Shown here: piece by piece, positions 1 to 8,860 of the stretch
How positions within the stretch are numbered: position 1 is the first letter of the stretch
Layout: the number at the start of each line of letters is the position of its first letter
DNA from: Flavobacteriaceae bacterium
GTDB lineage: Bacteria > Bacteroidota > Bacteroidia > Flavobacteriales > Flavobacteriaceae
NCBI GenBank assembly: GCA_002690085.1
Contig: NZDM01000008.1
Span: forward strand, 13,850-29,975
DNA: 16,126 nt
Direction: 5' to 3'
The notes under the pieces: generated by a model
What the model saw: only the letters and a program-made list of their open reading frames with translations
Databases searched by the model: none
Told to the model about the DNA's origin: nothing
Program-made: the position numbers and the translations under genes

Positions 1-1923
1 AATATAAAAGGTTTTGATGCATCAAAATTTTCAAATGAAGGCAGCGAGGTTGCTTGGGGAACCATTGGAAACGCTAGTACAAGTGAAGGGGTTTTCTTTG
101 AAACGATTAATGCTGCTGGAGTACTACAAGTACCAATGGTTATTAGTATATGGGACGACGATTATGGAATTTCGGTCCATGCAAAGCACCAAACAACTAA
201 AGAAAATATTTCCAAAATTTTAGAAGGTTTTCAACGCGATGAAGAGAACGCCGGCTATGAAATTTTAAACGTAAAAGGTTGGGACTATCCTGCACTAGTA
301 AACTGCTATGAAAAAGCAGGTCAAATTGCACGTCTTGAACACGTCCCGGTTTTGGTTCATGTTGAAGAACTAACCCAACCCCAAGGGCATTCAACATCTG
401 GTTCACATGAACGCTATAAAAAAACAGAACGCCTCAAGTGGGAGAAAAAAAACGATTGTAATTTAAAGTTTAGACAGTGGATAATTTCCAATAATATTGC
501 GTCTGAAGAAGAGCTTTTAGAAATAGAAAAAGACATAAAATTAAAGGTTAAGGCGGGCAAAACCAAAGCTTGGAATGATTTTATTAGTCCGATTAAAGTA
601 GATGCAAATTATGTAATTTCTTTGATGCATGCTGCTGCAAAAGCATCTTCGCAAAAATCATTTATTGAAAAAGAAATTGCCAAATTGGAGGCTATAAAGG
701 AACCTATAAAAAAAGACATTCTTGGGGTTTCTAGAGATGTTCTAAAGTACTTAATTCACGAAAATACGAGTGAAAAAACTCAATTAATCCATTGGATCAA
801 TGATTATACAAATTTAGGCCAATCAAAATTTAGCACGTTGTTGTATAGTGAGTCTGATCAAAGTGTTGAAAATATTAATTCGCTGCCTCCAACTTATTCA
901 GAACCCTCAGAATTTGTTGATGGCCGCATAATTATTAGAGATAATTTTGATCAAATATTTTCAAAATATCCAGAGGTACTAATTTTTGGGCAGGATTCTG
1001 GTGCTATTGGAGATGTCAATCAAGGTTTAGAAGGGCTACAAGAAAAATATGGTAGCACTCGAATTGCAGATGCTGGTATTAGAGAAGCAACCATTATTGG
1101 ACAAGGAATTGGTATGGCCATGCGTGGCCTTCGCCCCATCGCAGAAATTCAATATTTAGATTACTTACTGTACGCCTTACAAATTATTAGCGATGATTTA
1201 GCCACGTTGCATTATAGAACTTTAGGGAAACAAAAGGCGCCAATGATCATTCGTACACGCGGCCACAGGCTAGAAGGCATTTGGCACTCAGGTTCTCAGA
1301 TGGGTGGAATTTTAAATCTAATAAGAGGGGTACACGTACTAGTTCCTAGAAATATGACAAAGGCTGCTGGATTTTACAACACTCTTTTAGAAAGTGACCA
1401 ACCCGCTTTGGTAGTGGAATCCCTTAACGGTTATCGCTTAAAAGAAAAGAAACCCAATAACATAGGGGAATTTAAAACACCCATTGGCGTTATTGAAATC
1501 GTTAAAACGGGAAGAGATTTGACCTTGGTTTCATATGGTTCAACATTGCGTTTGGCAGAACAAGCTGCACGTGAACTCTTAGAAGTTGATATTGACGTAG
1601 AAGTAATTGATATTCAGTCCTTAATCCCATTTGATAGAAACCAAGATATTTTAAAAAGTATTCAAAAAACAAGCCGACTGCTCATCGTTGATGAGGATGT
1701 CCCTGGAGGTGCTTCTGCCTACATTTTGACAGAGATTCTAAAACAAAGCGGGGCCTATGAGAATTTAGACAGTGCGCCTCAACTTCTCACTGCACAAGCA
1801 CACCGACCTGCCTATGGTTCTGATGGCGATTACTTTAGTAAGCCTTCTAAAAATGATATTTTTGAAAAAGCATATGATATTTTGCACGAGTCTAATCCCA
1901 TGGACTATCCCAAACTGAGATAA
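1..1923 (+). CDS. 2-oxo acid dehydrogenase E1 component, fused alpha/beta subunits (5' partial)
   Basis: Thiamine diphosphate-dependent E1 of a 2-oxo acid dehydrogenase complex (branched-chain or pyruvate type), which decarboxylates the keto acid and passes the acyl group to lipoyl-E2. Frame 1 is open from base 1, so the start lies outside the window; the ATG at 136 is internal. About 640 codons are visible. The N-terminal part is an E1-alpha ThDP domain (visible residues about 15-60, GNASTSEG and WDDDYGIS). A charged linker follows. From about residue 308 comes an E1-beta pyrimidine-binding and transketolase C-terminal region (GIREATIIGQGIG, HSGSQMGG, VSYGSTLRLAEQA, IDIQSLIPFD, DEDVPGG). Alpha and beta in one chain is usual for Bacteroidota. 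By comparison with E1-alpha proteins, some 150 residues are probably missing (inference). The exact substrate cannot be decided here, as no E2 or E3 gene is visible. Confidence 0.9.
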   Translation, partial: NIKGFDASKFSNEGSEVAWGTIGNASTSEGVFFETINAAGVLQVPMVISIWDDDYGISVHAKHQTTKENISKILEGFQRDEENAGYEILNVKGWDYPALVNCYEKAGQIARLEHVPVLVHVEELTQPQGHSTSGSHERYKKTERLKWEKKNDCNLKFRQWIISNNIASEEELLEIEKDIKLKVKAGKTKAWNDFISPIKVDANYVISLMHAAAKASSQKSFIEKEIAKLEAIKEPIKKDILGVSRDVLKYLIHENTSEKTQLIHWINDYTNLGQSKFSTLLYSESDQSVENINSLPPTYSEPSEFVDGRIIIRDNFDQIFSKYPEVLIFGQDSGAIGDVNQGLEGLQEKYGSTRIADAGIREATIIGQGIGMAMRGLRPIAEIQYLDYLLYALQIISDDLATLHYRTLGKQKAPMIIRTRGHRLEGIWHSGSQMGGILNLIRGVHVLVPRNMTKAAGFYNTLLESDQPALVVESLNGYRLKEKKPNNIGEFKTPIGVIEIVKTGRDLTLVSYGSTLRLAEQAARELLEVDIDVEVIDIQSLIPFDRNQDILKSIQKTSRLLIVDEDVPGGASAYILTEILKQSGAYENLDSAPQLLTAQAHRPAYGSDGDYFSKPSKNDIFEKAYDILHESNPMDYPKLR

Positions 1924-1963
1924 TATACTTGGTCGACCTATGTTTGTATAGCGATTTGAATTA

Positions 1964-1977
1964 TTGTAATATTACAA
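1964..1977. promoter_or_regulatory. 14-bp perfect palindrome upstream of nhaC, possible operator
   Basis: TTGTAATATTACAA reads identically on both strands. It lies in the 90-base gap between the E1 gene and the nhaC start, 37 bases before the ATG. It has no loop and no T-run, so it is not an intrinsic terminator. A dimeric regulator binding there is an inference from symmetry and position only; no regulator family can be named. Confidence 0.35.
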
Positions 1978-2013
1978 CTACAATCTTAAAGATAATCCTA
2001 TAAAAATGTCGGT

Positions 2014-3483
2014 ATGAATCCAAATAAAACACAGAAGCCTACAAAATCAGAGTTTAAAGAACTTTCAGTCTATACCGCCCTTCTTCCAGTATTTGCATTG
2101 ATTTTAATGTTGTTTTACAATGTGTTTTTTGTTTTTGGAGATGATGCATTGAGCGGAAGCAATCAATTTATATTGATATTGGGTGCTGCTATCGCTGCCA
2201 TTGTTGGATTTATAAATAAAACCTCATATCAGAAAATGTTAGAAGAAGTTTCTCAAAATTTAAAATCAACCTCTGGAGCATTACTGATTTTACTTATGGT
2301 TGGGGCATTGTCAGGCACATGGCTTGTCAGTGGAATTATACCAACAATGATTTATTACGGACTTCAATTATTAAATCCTACTTTTTTCTTAGTAGCCTCG
2401 GTCCTTATTTGTGCCATTATTTCGATTGCAACTGGAAGCAGTTGGACGACCTCAGCGACTGTAGGCATTGCCCTCATAGGCATTGGAGACACCCTTGGGA
2501 TCTCTTTAGGAATGACAGCAGGAGCAGTTTTATCAGGGGCTTATTTTGGAGATAAAATGTCTCCTTTAAGCGACACTACTAATTTGGCACCAGCAATGGT
2601 AGAAGCAGAATTGTTTGACCATATAAAATACATGGCCATTACAACTGTACCAACTTTTGTAATCACACTTTTTCTGTTTTTAATTATTGGGTTTAACATT
2701 GAGATCAATGGCACACCAGATATTTCTAATAAGTTAGAGGCGATTGATCAAGCTTTTAATATTTCACCATGGTTACTGCTTGTCCCAATTATGGTAGTTG
2801 TTTTGATTGTAAAGAAAACACCGCCCCTAGTAGCTTTGTTAACAGGAACTTTATTAGCAGCCCTTGCATCAATCTTAGCGCAACCTCAAATATTGATGTC
2901 AATTGCGGAGTCTGAGACCTTTAATTTTGAAACCGCCTACAAAGGAGTCATGCAATCCATCACTGTTGACACGGCTGTTGAAACCTCAAGTATTGAACTA
3001 AACGATTTATTTTCAGCAGGTGGAATGAAGGGTATGATGGATACAATTTGGCTGATCATTTGTGCCATGGTTTTTGGAGGTGTTATGGATGCAATCGGAG
3101 CTTTGTCTAAAATTAGTAAAGTACTTTTGGCTCTGGCCTCCTCGACCTTTGGTTTGTTTGCCAGCACTGTTGCCAGCTGCCTAGCGCTAAACGTTACGGC
3201 ATCCGATCAATATTTGGCCCTGGTAGTGCCTGGGAAGATGTTTAAAAAAGCTTACCAAGATAAGGGGCTCGCACCCGAGAATTTAAGCCGAACACTAGAA
3301 GACTCTGGAACTGTAACTTCTGTATTGGTGCCCTGGAATACTTGCGGCGCCTATCAAAGTAGTGTTTTAGGCGTACATGTCGCAGACTATTTTATATATG
3401 CATTTTTTAACTGGATCAGTCCCTTTATGACTTTATTGGTTGCGGGATTATCGCTAAAGATTAAACAGTTAAAAATGGTCTAA
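2014..3483 (+). CDS. nhaC: NhaC family Na+/H+ antiporter
   Basis: Inner-membrane secondary transporter that probably exchanges cytoplasmic Na+ for H+, serving sodium and pH homeostasis. The 489-residue length is typical of the family. About 11-12 hydrophobic segments can be seen (for example 20-42, 51-66, 88-108, 123-139, 205-227, 252-290, 343-362, 368-392, 457-482). Family signatures include GSSWTTSATVGIALIGIG near 141-158, GAYFGDKMSPLSDTTNLAP near 175-193 with conserved acidic and polar residues inside the membrane, and LEDSGTVTSVLVPWNTCGAY near 428-447. The ATG at 2014 is preferred because the ATG at 2006 runs into a stop after three codons. It appears to be monocistronic: 90 bases follow the E1 gene and about 100 bases precede katG. 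NhaC relatives can also exchange other ions or amines, so the exact substrate is inferred. Confidence 0.9.
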   Translation: MNPNKTQKPTKSEFKELSVYTALLPVFALILMLFYNVFFVFGDDALSGSNQFILILGAAIAAIVGFINKTSYQKMLEEVSQNLKSTSGALLILLMVGALSGTWLVSGIIPTMIYYGLQLLNPTFFLVASVLICAIISIATGSSWTTSATVGIALIGIGDTLGISLGMTAGAVLSGAYFGDKMSPLSDTTNLAPAMVEAELFDHIKYMAITTVPTFVITLFLFLIIGFNIEINGTPDISNKLEAIDQAFNISPWLLLVPIMVVVLIVKKTPPLVALLTGTLLAALASILAQPQILMSIAESETFNFETAYKGVMQSITVDTAVETSSIELNDLFSAGGMKGMMDTIWLIICAMVFGGVMDAIGALSKISKVLLALASSTFGLFASTVASCLALNVTASDQYLALVVPGKMFKKAYQDKGLAPENLSRTLEDSGTVTSVLVPWNTCGAYQSSVLGVHVADYFIYAFFNWISPFMTLLVAGLSLKIKQLKMV

Positions 3484-3492
3484 GTTAATAAC

Positions 3493-3515
3493 TTATTTAT
3501 AACGATTATAAATAA
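3493..3515. promoter_or_regulatory. PerR/Fur-type inverted repeat upstream of katG
   Basis: A 23-base inverted repeat has perfect 10-bp arms around the centre CGA (arms 3493-3502 and 3506-3515). Its core, TTATAACGATTATAA at 3497-3511, matches the 7-1-7 PerR box described in Bacillus subtilis (TTATAATnATTATAA) at all specified positions but one. It is centred 83 bases before the katG start. PerR is a peroxide-sensing Fur-family repressor that commonly controls catalase genes, so control of katG is a reasonable inference. The alternative, a weak AT-only hairpin ending nhaC transcription, is less attractive because no T-run follows. Confidence 0.5.
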
Positions 3516-3586
3516 ATTATCGCTTTAAAACTAAATCAATTTTTACTTAAATTTATGCTCTTCTAATTCTTAAATCTTTACTGACA

Positions 3587-5710
3587 ATGAGCGAAAGTAG
3601 ATGTCCTTTCCATGGATCGACAACCACCCCTAACCTTGGAACTCAAAACAAAGATTGGTGGCCAAACCATTTAAACCTTGATATTTTACGTCAACATGAC
3701 ACAAAAAGCAATCCACTTTCCGAAGTTGATTATCGAAAAAGTGTAAAATCCTTAGACCTTGAATCAGTCAAAAAAGACCTAAAATTTGTGATGACTGACA
3801 GCAAAGATTGGTGGCCTGCTGATTATGGTCATTATGGTCCATTTTTTATTCGAATGACTTGGCATGCGGCGGGTACCTACAGAACTGGTGATGGACGCGG
3901 AGGTGCTGCCACTGGGGCCCAACGCTTTGCACCCCTGAATTCATGGCCAGATAACGGTAATTTGGATAAAGCCAGACGCTTGCTTTGGCCAGTGAAACAA
4001 AAATACGGTAATGCTTTAAGCTGGGCAGATCTTTTGGTTTTAGCCGGTAACGTGGCTATTGAAGACATGGGTGGACCAAACCACGGTACAGCACTAGGTA
4101 GACATGATATATGGCACTCCGAAAAAGACATTTACTGGGGTGCAGAAGATGAATGGTTGGGTGACAACCGTTACGGAGACACCAGACAAGACTTAGAGAA
4201 CCCCTTGGCAGCTGTTCAAATGGGTCTTATTTATGTAAATCCACAAGGACCCAATGAAAACCCAGACCCTGCCCTATCTGCACAGGATGTACGGGAAACA
4301 TTTAAACGCATGGCCATGAACGATAGCGAAACCGTTGCACTAACGGCTGGTGGTCATACATTTGGAAAAGCACATGGTGCTTCAAGTGAAGACTACAAAG
4401 GAACAGAACCCGAAGGAGCTGATATTGGTGAACAGGGCTTTGGCTGGACAAGTTCCTACAAAAGCGGAAAAGGCGTTGATGCAATTACAAGTGGTATTGA
4501 AGGCCCTTGGACGACAAATCCCATCCAATGGGATATGGATTATTTAAGATTACTATTCAAATACGAATGGGAATGTAAAAAAAGTCCTGCTGGTGCTTGG
4601 CAATGGCATCCCATAAATTGTGATGAGGAAGACATGGTCCCACAAGTTGATGGGAGTAACGAAAAAGTACTGCCCATGATGACCACAGCAGATATGTCAA
4701 TGAAAGTAGACCCCGAATACAACAAAATTTGTAAATATTTCATAGAAAATCCAGATGCTTTTGGAGAAGCCTTTGCAAAAGCCTGGTTTAAATTGTTACA
4801 CAGAGATATGGGCCCCAAATCAAACTACATAGCTGGCGACTATAAAGACGTGAATTATATTTGGCAAGATCCTATAGTTCCTACCCAGCAAATGTCTAGT
4901 GAAAAAGAAGCAGCTGTTAGGGCAGCGATTGCAAAAACCGACTTAACACATCTCGCACTAATTGAGACGGCCTGGGCTTCAGCATCTACCTTTAGACAGT
5001 CTGATAACCGCGGCGGTGCTAACGGTGCTAGAATTCGTTTGGAACCCCAAATAAATTGGGCTGTAAATAAACCCAACCAACTACAAAGTATTCTTGCTGT
5101 TTTGGAATCAATCGCAAAAGATTTAGAGGTAAGTGTTGCCGATACCATTGTTATTGGAGGTGCCGTTGGAATCGAAATGGCATCAGGAGTCACAGTAAAA
5201 GTAACCACTGGACGCGGAGATGCAACACAAGAAAACACAGATAAAGAGTCCTTTAATTTATTAAAACCCAAAGCATGTGGATTTCGAAATTACACAGAAA
5301 AGGAATTCTCCATTTCAACGGAAGAAATTATGTTAGATAAAGCACAGCTCTTAGGGCTAAATCCTGTAGAGTTAACGGTTTTGGTTGGCGGGCTTCGTTC
5401 GATGGGAGTTTCCCATTCTGGAGAAGGAATATGGACTGAAGGCAAACTGGATAACAGTTGGTTTAAAACCCTGCTGTCTATGGATGTTAAATGGGAAAAA
5501 ACATCTTATAATGGCTATGTGGCCAAAGACCGCTTGACCAATGAGAAAATACGCACAGCATCACGTACAGATTTAGTGTTTGGCTCTAATTCCGAATTAA
5601 GAGCCATAGTTGAAGTTTATGCAAGCGATGATAACAAAGATAAATTTGTACAAGATTTTATTGCAGCTTGGAACAAAGTTATCAATGCAGACCGATTTGA
5701 TCTGCTATGA
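3587..5710 (+). CDS. katG: Catalase-peroxidase (bifunctional heme hydroperoxidase)
   Basis: Heme enzyme that breaks down H2O2 by catalase and peroxidase reactions, protecting the cytoplasm from oxidative stress. The 707 residues contain the two tandem peroxidase-like domains of KatG; the N-terminal one (to about 410) binds heme. The distal triad is R89, W92 and H93 in RMTWHAAGTYR. The proximal His is H257 in TAGGHTFGKAHGA, with proximal Trp W315. By alignment from memory with mycobacterial KatG, the Trp-Tyr-Met adduct needed for catalase activity is W92-Y216-M242 (Y in IYVNPQGPNENPDP, M in RMAMND), so the active site looks complete. The C-terminal half keeps the WASASTFR and RGGANGARIRLEPQ signatures and ends in the typical ADRFDLL. 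The gene stands alone, with a PerR-like box upstream and an intrinsic terminator downstream. Confidence 0.97.
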   Translation: MSESRCPFHGSTTTPNLGTQNKDWWPNHLNLDILRQHDTKSNPLSEVDYRKSVKSLDLESVKKDLKFVMTDSKDWWPADYGHYGPFFIRMTWHAAGTYRTGDGRGGAATGAQRFAPLNSWPDNGNLDKARRLLWPVKQKYGNALSWADLLVLAGNVAIEDMGGPNHGTALGRHDIWHSEKDIYWGAEDEWLGDNRYGDTRQDLENPLAAVQMGLIYVNPQGPNENPDPALSAQDVRETFKRMAMNDSETVALTAGGHTFGKAHGASSEDYKGTEPEGADIGEQGFGWTSSYKSGKGVDAITSGIEGPWTTNPIQWDMDYLRLLFKYEWECKKSPAGAWQWHPINCDEEDMVPQVDGSNEKVLPMMTTADMSMKVDPEYNKICKYFIENPDAFGEAFAKAWFKLLHRDMGPKSNYIAGDYKDVNYIWQDPIVPTQQMSSEKEAAVRAAIAKTDLTHLALIETAWASASTFRQSDNRGGANGARIRLEPQINWAVNKPNQLQSILAVLESIAKDLEVSVADTIVIGGAVGIEMASGVTVKVTTGRGDATQENTDKESFNLLKPKACGFRNYTEKEFSISTEEIMLDKAQLLGLNPVELTVLVGGLRSMGVSHSGEGIWTEGKLDNSWFKTLLSMDVKWEKTSYNGYVAKDRLTNEKIRTASRTDLVFGSNSELRAIVEVYASDDNKDKFVQDFIAAWNKVINADRFDLL

Positions 5711-5735
5711 TGTAAAAGTCATTATTCATTTTTTT

Positions 5736-5763
5736 AGACTCAGTAAATTACTGGGTCTTTTTG
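5736..5763 (+). terminator. Rho-independent terminator of katG
   Basis: A 9-bp stem, AGACTCAGT (5736-5744) with ACTGGGTCT (5750-5758), contains one T-G wobble, closes a 5-base loop and runs into TTTTTGTTT. It begins 25 bases after the katG stop and separates katG from ftsK. Confidence 0.85.
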
Positions 5764-5809
5764 TTTAAAACAATTTTATAATCAGAATTCAATAAAGTTT
5801 ATTAATTTG

Positions 5810-5817
5810 TATTTTTG
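5810..5817 (+). promoter_or_regulatory. Candidate -7 promoter box of the ftsK operon
   Basis: TATTTTTG matches the Bacteroidota -7 consensus TAnnTTTG and lies 20 bases before the ftsK ATG. No TTG or TTTG was found at the usual 17-23 base spacing, so the promoter is incomplete by consensus and the call rests on the -7 box and position. Confidence 0.4.
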
Positions 5818-5837
5818 TTTGAACCATAAAAAAGTGC

Positions 5838-8216
5838 ATGTTTAAATCAAAAGGTATTAAAAAAAGTGCAAAGTTCACTCTAAACAATTCGCAACGCCTT
5901 GTATTTGGTAGCTTCTTAGCATTGTTGGGGGTTGTTTTGTTTTTTTCGATAGTATCCTATTTTTTCACCGGTGAGAGCGATCAAAGCACCCTTGTTGATT
6001 TTGGGAACAGAACAGTGCCAACAAAAAACTGGATCAGTAAATTAGGGGCATGGCTCAGCCATTTACTTGTTTATAAAGGATTTGGAGTAGCCTCAGTATT
6101 ATTTGCAGGCCTTTTGGGCTTATCTGGTTTTAGTGTCTTAGCAAATACCCCTAAACAACGGCTTTACCGCCACTGGGTATGGGGTACATTTATAATCATA
6201 TGGCTTTCAATTGGATTTGGATTTATTTTTAAATCTTATCCAAATTTGGGTGGAACTATAGGTTATGAGCTAAATTTATTTTTTCAGGATTATATTGGAA
6301 AAATTGGTACTGCTGCAATTTTGTTATTGGGTGTCATTGCATATTTAGGAATTAGACTCAAAGTGAGTCCCCAACAAATTGGGCAACTTTTTAAATCAAT
6401 TTTTATAACTACTAAAAAAGTTGCTAAAGTTATTGAACAAACAGGTAAACAAGCAACTGTTGAAATTAATAATGAATCTGAGTCTATTGAAAATGAAGAT
6501 AACACTTCTGCTTTTGAGGTTCCTTTAGACAATTTAGAACCCACAATACAAAACCATTCCAATATAAAGAAAAACGAGGTTTATAATGAAAGTTCAAATG
6601 GTAATAAAGAAATTCAGGATTTGAAAATGGAAGTTACTGTTGTGGAAGAGGAAGCATCAGAAACAGATAACCTAGCAGCGAAATTAGTAGATGATTTTGG
6701 TGAAGTTGACCCCACTTTAGAATTGTCAAAATTCGTCTTTCCGCACTTAGACTTACTAAAAAAATACGACAGTGAAGGCATTACAATTGACGAGGAAGAA
6801 TTAGAAGATAATAAAAATAAAATTGTTGAAACGCTCAACAATTATAAAATTGGCATTAGTAGTATTAAAGCGACGGTTGGACCAACGGTTACACTCTATG
6901 AAATTATTCCCGATGCAGGCATTCGTATTTCTAAGATTAAAAATTTAGAGGACGATATTGCACTATCACTCTCAGCACTTGGAATTCGCATCATTGCTCC
7001 AATACCAGGCCGCGGAACTATAGGGATTGAAGTTCCAAATAAAAATGCGACCGTAGTTTCAATGAATTCAGTTATTGCCTCCAAGAAATTTCAAACAACT
7101 GAGATGGAATTGCCCGTCGCGATTGGAAAAACCATAAGTAATGAAACCTTTGTTATTGATCTCTCAAGAATGCCTCACTTGCTCATGGCTGGGGCTACAG
7201 GTCAGGGAAAATCAGTTGGATTAAATGCAGTTTTAACATCTTTGCTTTATAAAAAACATCCCGCGGAAGTTAAATTTGTTTTGGTTGATCCAAAAAAAGT
7301 AGAACTGACACTTTTTAATAAAATTGAACGGCACTACTTAGCGAAACTTCCCGACTCTGAAGATGCAATCATTACAGACAATACAAAGGTCATTAACACT
7401 TTGAACTCGCTTTGTATTGAAATGGACAACCGCTATGATTTGCTTAAATCTGCTTTTTGTAGAAACATAAAGGAATATAATACAAAATTTAAAGCTCGTA
7501 AATTAAACCCCAATGAGGGGCATAAGTTTTTGCCTTATATTGTTTTGGTTGTGGATGAGTTTGCAGATCTCATCATGACGGCAGGCAAAGAAGTTGAAAC
7601 ACCAATTGCACGCCTGGCGCAATTGGCAAGAGCAATTGGAATTCATTTAATTATTGCCACCCAGCGTCCTTCCGTTAATGTCATTACAGGAATCATCAAA
7701 GCAAACTTCCCTGCACGTATTGCTTTTAGGGTAACTTCAAAAATAGATTCAAGAACAATATTGGACAGTTCAGGTGCCGATCAATTGATTGGCCGTGGAG
7801 ATATGCTCTATACCCAAGGGAATGATTTGGTGAGAATTCAGTGTGCTTTTGTTGACACGCCTGAAATAGAGCGACTCACGGAATTTATTGGGTCACAGAA
7901 AGCCTACCAAAGTGCCTATATACTTCCAGAATACATCAGTGAAGAGTCTGGCACAAGTCTTGATATTGATATCAGTGATCGCGACAAGCTTTTTAGGGAA
8001 GCTGCAGAGGTCATTGTGACAGCCCAACAAGGTTCCGCATCCTTATTGCAACGAAAATTGAAATTAGGATACAACCGAGCAGGCCGCATCATTGATCAAT
8101 TGGAAGCTGCAGGTATCGTAGGGCCTTTTGAAGGTAGCAAGGCGCGGCAGGTATTAATGACAGACCTAACGGCTTTAAATCAATTTTTGGACAATGAATC
8201 TCCCATACAAAATTAA
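5838..8216 (+). CDS. ftsK: DNA translocase FtsK
   Basis: Septum-anchored, ATP-driven DNA pump that moves the chromosome terminus during division and, in characterised systems, activates XerCD recombination at dif. Of 792 residues, the N-terminal part has four membrane segments (about 22-44, 82-102, 113-131, 157-172). A short acidic linker follows (about 205-290), much shorter than that of E. coli FtsK. The motor comes next: alpha domain about 295-420, and a RecA-like beta domain with Walker A GATGQGKS at 452-459 and Walker B VLVVDEFAD at 569-577, plus ATQRPSVNVITG at 607-618. A C-terminal winged-helix gamma domain (about 716-775, LLQRKLKLGYNRAGRIIDQL) reads KOPS-like sequences. The ATG at 5838 fits the cytoplasmic N-terminus. 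It leads an operon with lolA, which overlaps its 3' end by 23 bases. xerD, a functional partner, lies about 6 kb downstream. Confidence 0.97.
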   Translation: MFKSKGIKKSAKFTLNNSQRLVFGSFLALLGVVLFFSIVSYFFTGESDQSTLVDFGNRTVPTKNWISKLGAWLSHLLVYKGFGVASVLFAGLLGLSGFSVLANTPKQRLYRHWVWGTFIIIWLSIGFGFIFKSYPNLGGTIGYELNLFFQDYIGKIGTAAILLLGVIAYLGIRLKVSPQQIGQLFKSIFITTKKVAKVIEQTGKQATVEINNESESIENEDNTSAFEVPLDNLEPTIQNHSNIKKNEVYNESSNGNKEIQDLKMEVTVVEEEASETDNLAAKLVDDFGEVDPTLELSKFVFPHLDLLKKYDSEGITIDEEELEDNKNKIVETLNNYKIGISSIKATVGPTVTLYEIIPDAGIRISKIKNLEDDIALSLSALGIRIIAPIPGRGTIGIEVPNKNATVVSMNSVIASKKFQTTEMELPVAIGKTISNETFVIDLSRMPHLLMAGATGQGKSVGLNAVLTSLLYKKHPAEVKFVLVDPKKVELTLFNKIERHYLAKLPDSEDAIITDNTKVINTLNSLCIEMDNRYDLLKSAFCRNIKEYNTKFKARKLNPNEGHKFLPYIVLVVDEFADLIMTAGKEVETPIARLAQLARAIGIHLIIATQRPSVNVITGIIKANFPARIAFRVTSKIDSRTILDSSGADQLIGRGDMLYTQGNDLVRIQCAFVDTPEIERLTEFIGSQKAYQSAYILPEYISEESGTSLDIDISDRDKLFREAAEVIVTAQQGSASLLQRKLKLGYNRAGRIIDQLEAAGIVGPFEGSKARQVLMTDLTALNQFLDNESPIQN

Positions 8217-8850
8217 ATCAACACTAACACTCTTATTTGCTTTTGGAATGCTTCAAGGACAAACTCATGATCCTGAAGCCAAAGCGCTATTAAAAGCAGT
8301 TAACGCTAAAGTTGAAAGCTACAATAACATACAAATTGATTTTAAATATGTACTTGAAAACGATTCGGAAAATATCCGCCAGGAAACACATGGTAAAATC
8401 ACTTTATCAGGTGATAAATACGCTTTAGATATTTTGGGGGTTCAACGCCTTTTTGACGGTGAAACCCTCTACACTATAAGTACAGAGGATGAGGAAGTTA
8501 TGATTTCAAAAGGCAACTCTGAAGACGACAATACCATTTCGCCAAGTGCACTTCTAACATTTTATGAAAGCGGATATAATTACAAATTGGACATTTCACA
8601 GCTTAAGTTTGGAAGAAAAATTCAGTATATAAAATTAACACCTATTGACTCAGAAGCTGAAATAAAATATGCACTTCTAGGAGTAGATACCAAAACAAAG
8701 CACATTTATAATCTTATAGAAATCGGAGAGAATGATACAAAAACAACATTGACGATTCTGGCTTTTAAAACAAACATACCACTCCCCAAATCGTTCTTTA
8801 AGTTTAAAGCTTCTGATTATGATGATTATTACATCAATAATTTAGATTAA
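8194..8850 (+). CDS. lolA: Outer-membrane lipoprotein carrier protein LolA
   Basis: Periplasmic chaperone that takes lipoproteins from the inner-membrane LolCDE complex to the outer membrane. The 218 residues begin with a Sec-type signal peptide (K6 and K8, hydrophobic core about 10-20, likely cleavage near 22-23 after LQGQ). The mature protein has the LolA fold pattern: a helix about 27-45 (EAKALLKAVNAKVESYNNIQ), then alternating beta strands with IDFKYVLEN, THGKITLSGDKYALDI and QRLFDGETLYTIS, and a late block ALLGVDTKTKHIYNLIEIG. The ATG at 8194 lies inside the end of ftsK in another frame; later starts would lose the signal peptide. It lies between ftsK and an LPS-export permease, an order usual in Flavobacteriaceae, and is probably translated from the ftsK transcript. 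Confidence 0.88.
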   Translation: MNLPYKIKSTLTLLFAFGMLQGQTHDPEAKALLKAVNAKVESYNNIQIDFKYVLENDSENIRQETHGKITLSGDKYALDILGVQRLFDGETLYTISTEDEEVMISKGNSEDDNTISPSALLTFYESGYNYKLDISQLKFGRKIQYIKLTPIDSEAEIKYALLGVDTKTKHIYNLIEIGENDTKTTLTILAFKTNIPLPKSFFKFKASDYDDYYINNLD

Positions 8851-8860
8851 GCGCTGCCAT

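Noticed and set aside
136..138. ATG at 136 as the start of the E1 gene
   Set aside because: The frame is open to base 1 and the upstream codons encode conserved E1-alpha sequence, so the gene is truncated by the window edge.
3493..3515. AT-only hairpin as terminator of nhaC
   Set aside because: No T-run follows the 3' arm and the stem has no G-C pairs; the match to a PerR box explains the symmetry better.
3877..5271. Several open frames of 60-138 codons opposite to or out of frame with katG
   Set aside because: They lie wholly within a well-supported gene, carry no recognisable domain, and are typical shadow frames of a Gly/Ala-rich coding sequence.
6440..6710. Acidic low-complexity stretch in ftsK as a possible gene fusion or insertion
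   Set aside because: It is the ordinary variable linker between the membrane domain and the motor, in frame and with neighbouring base composition.
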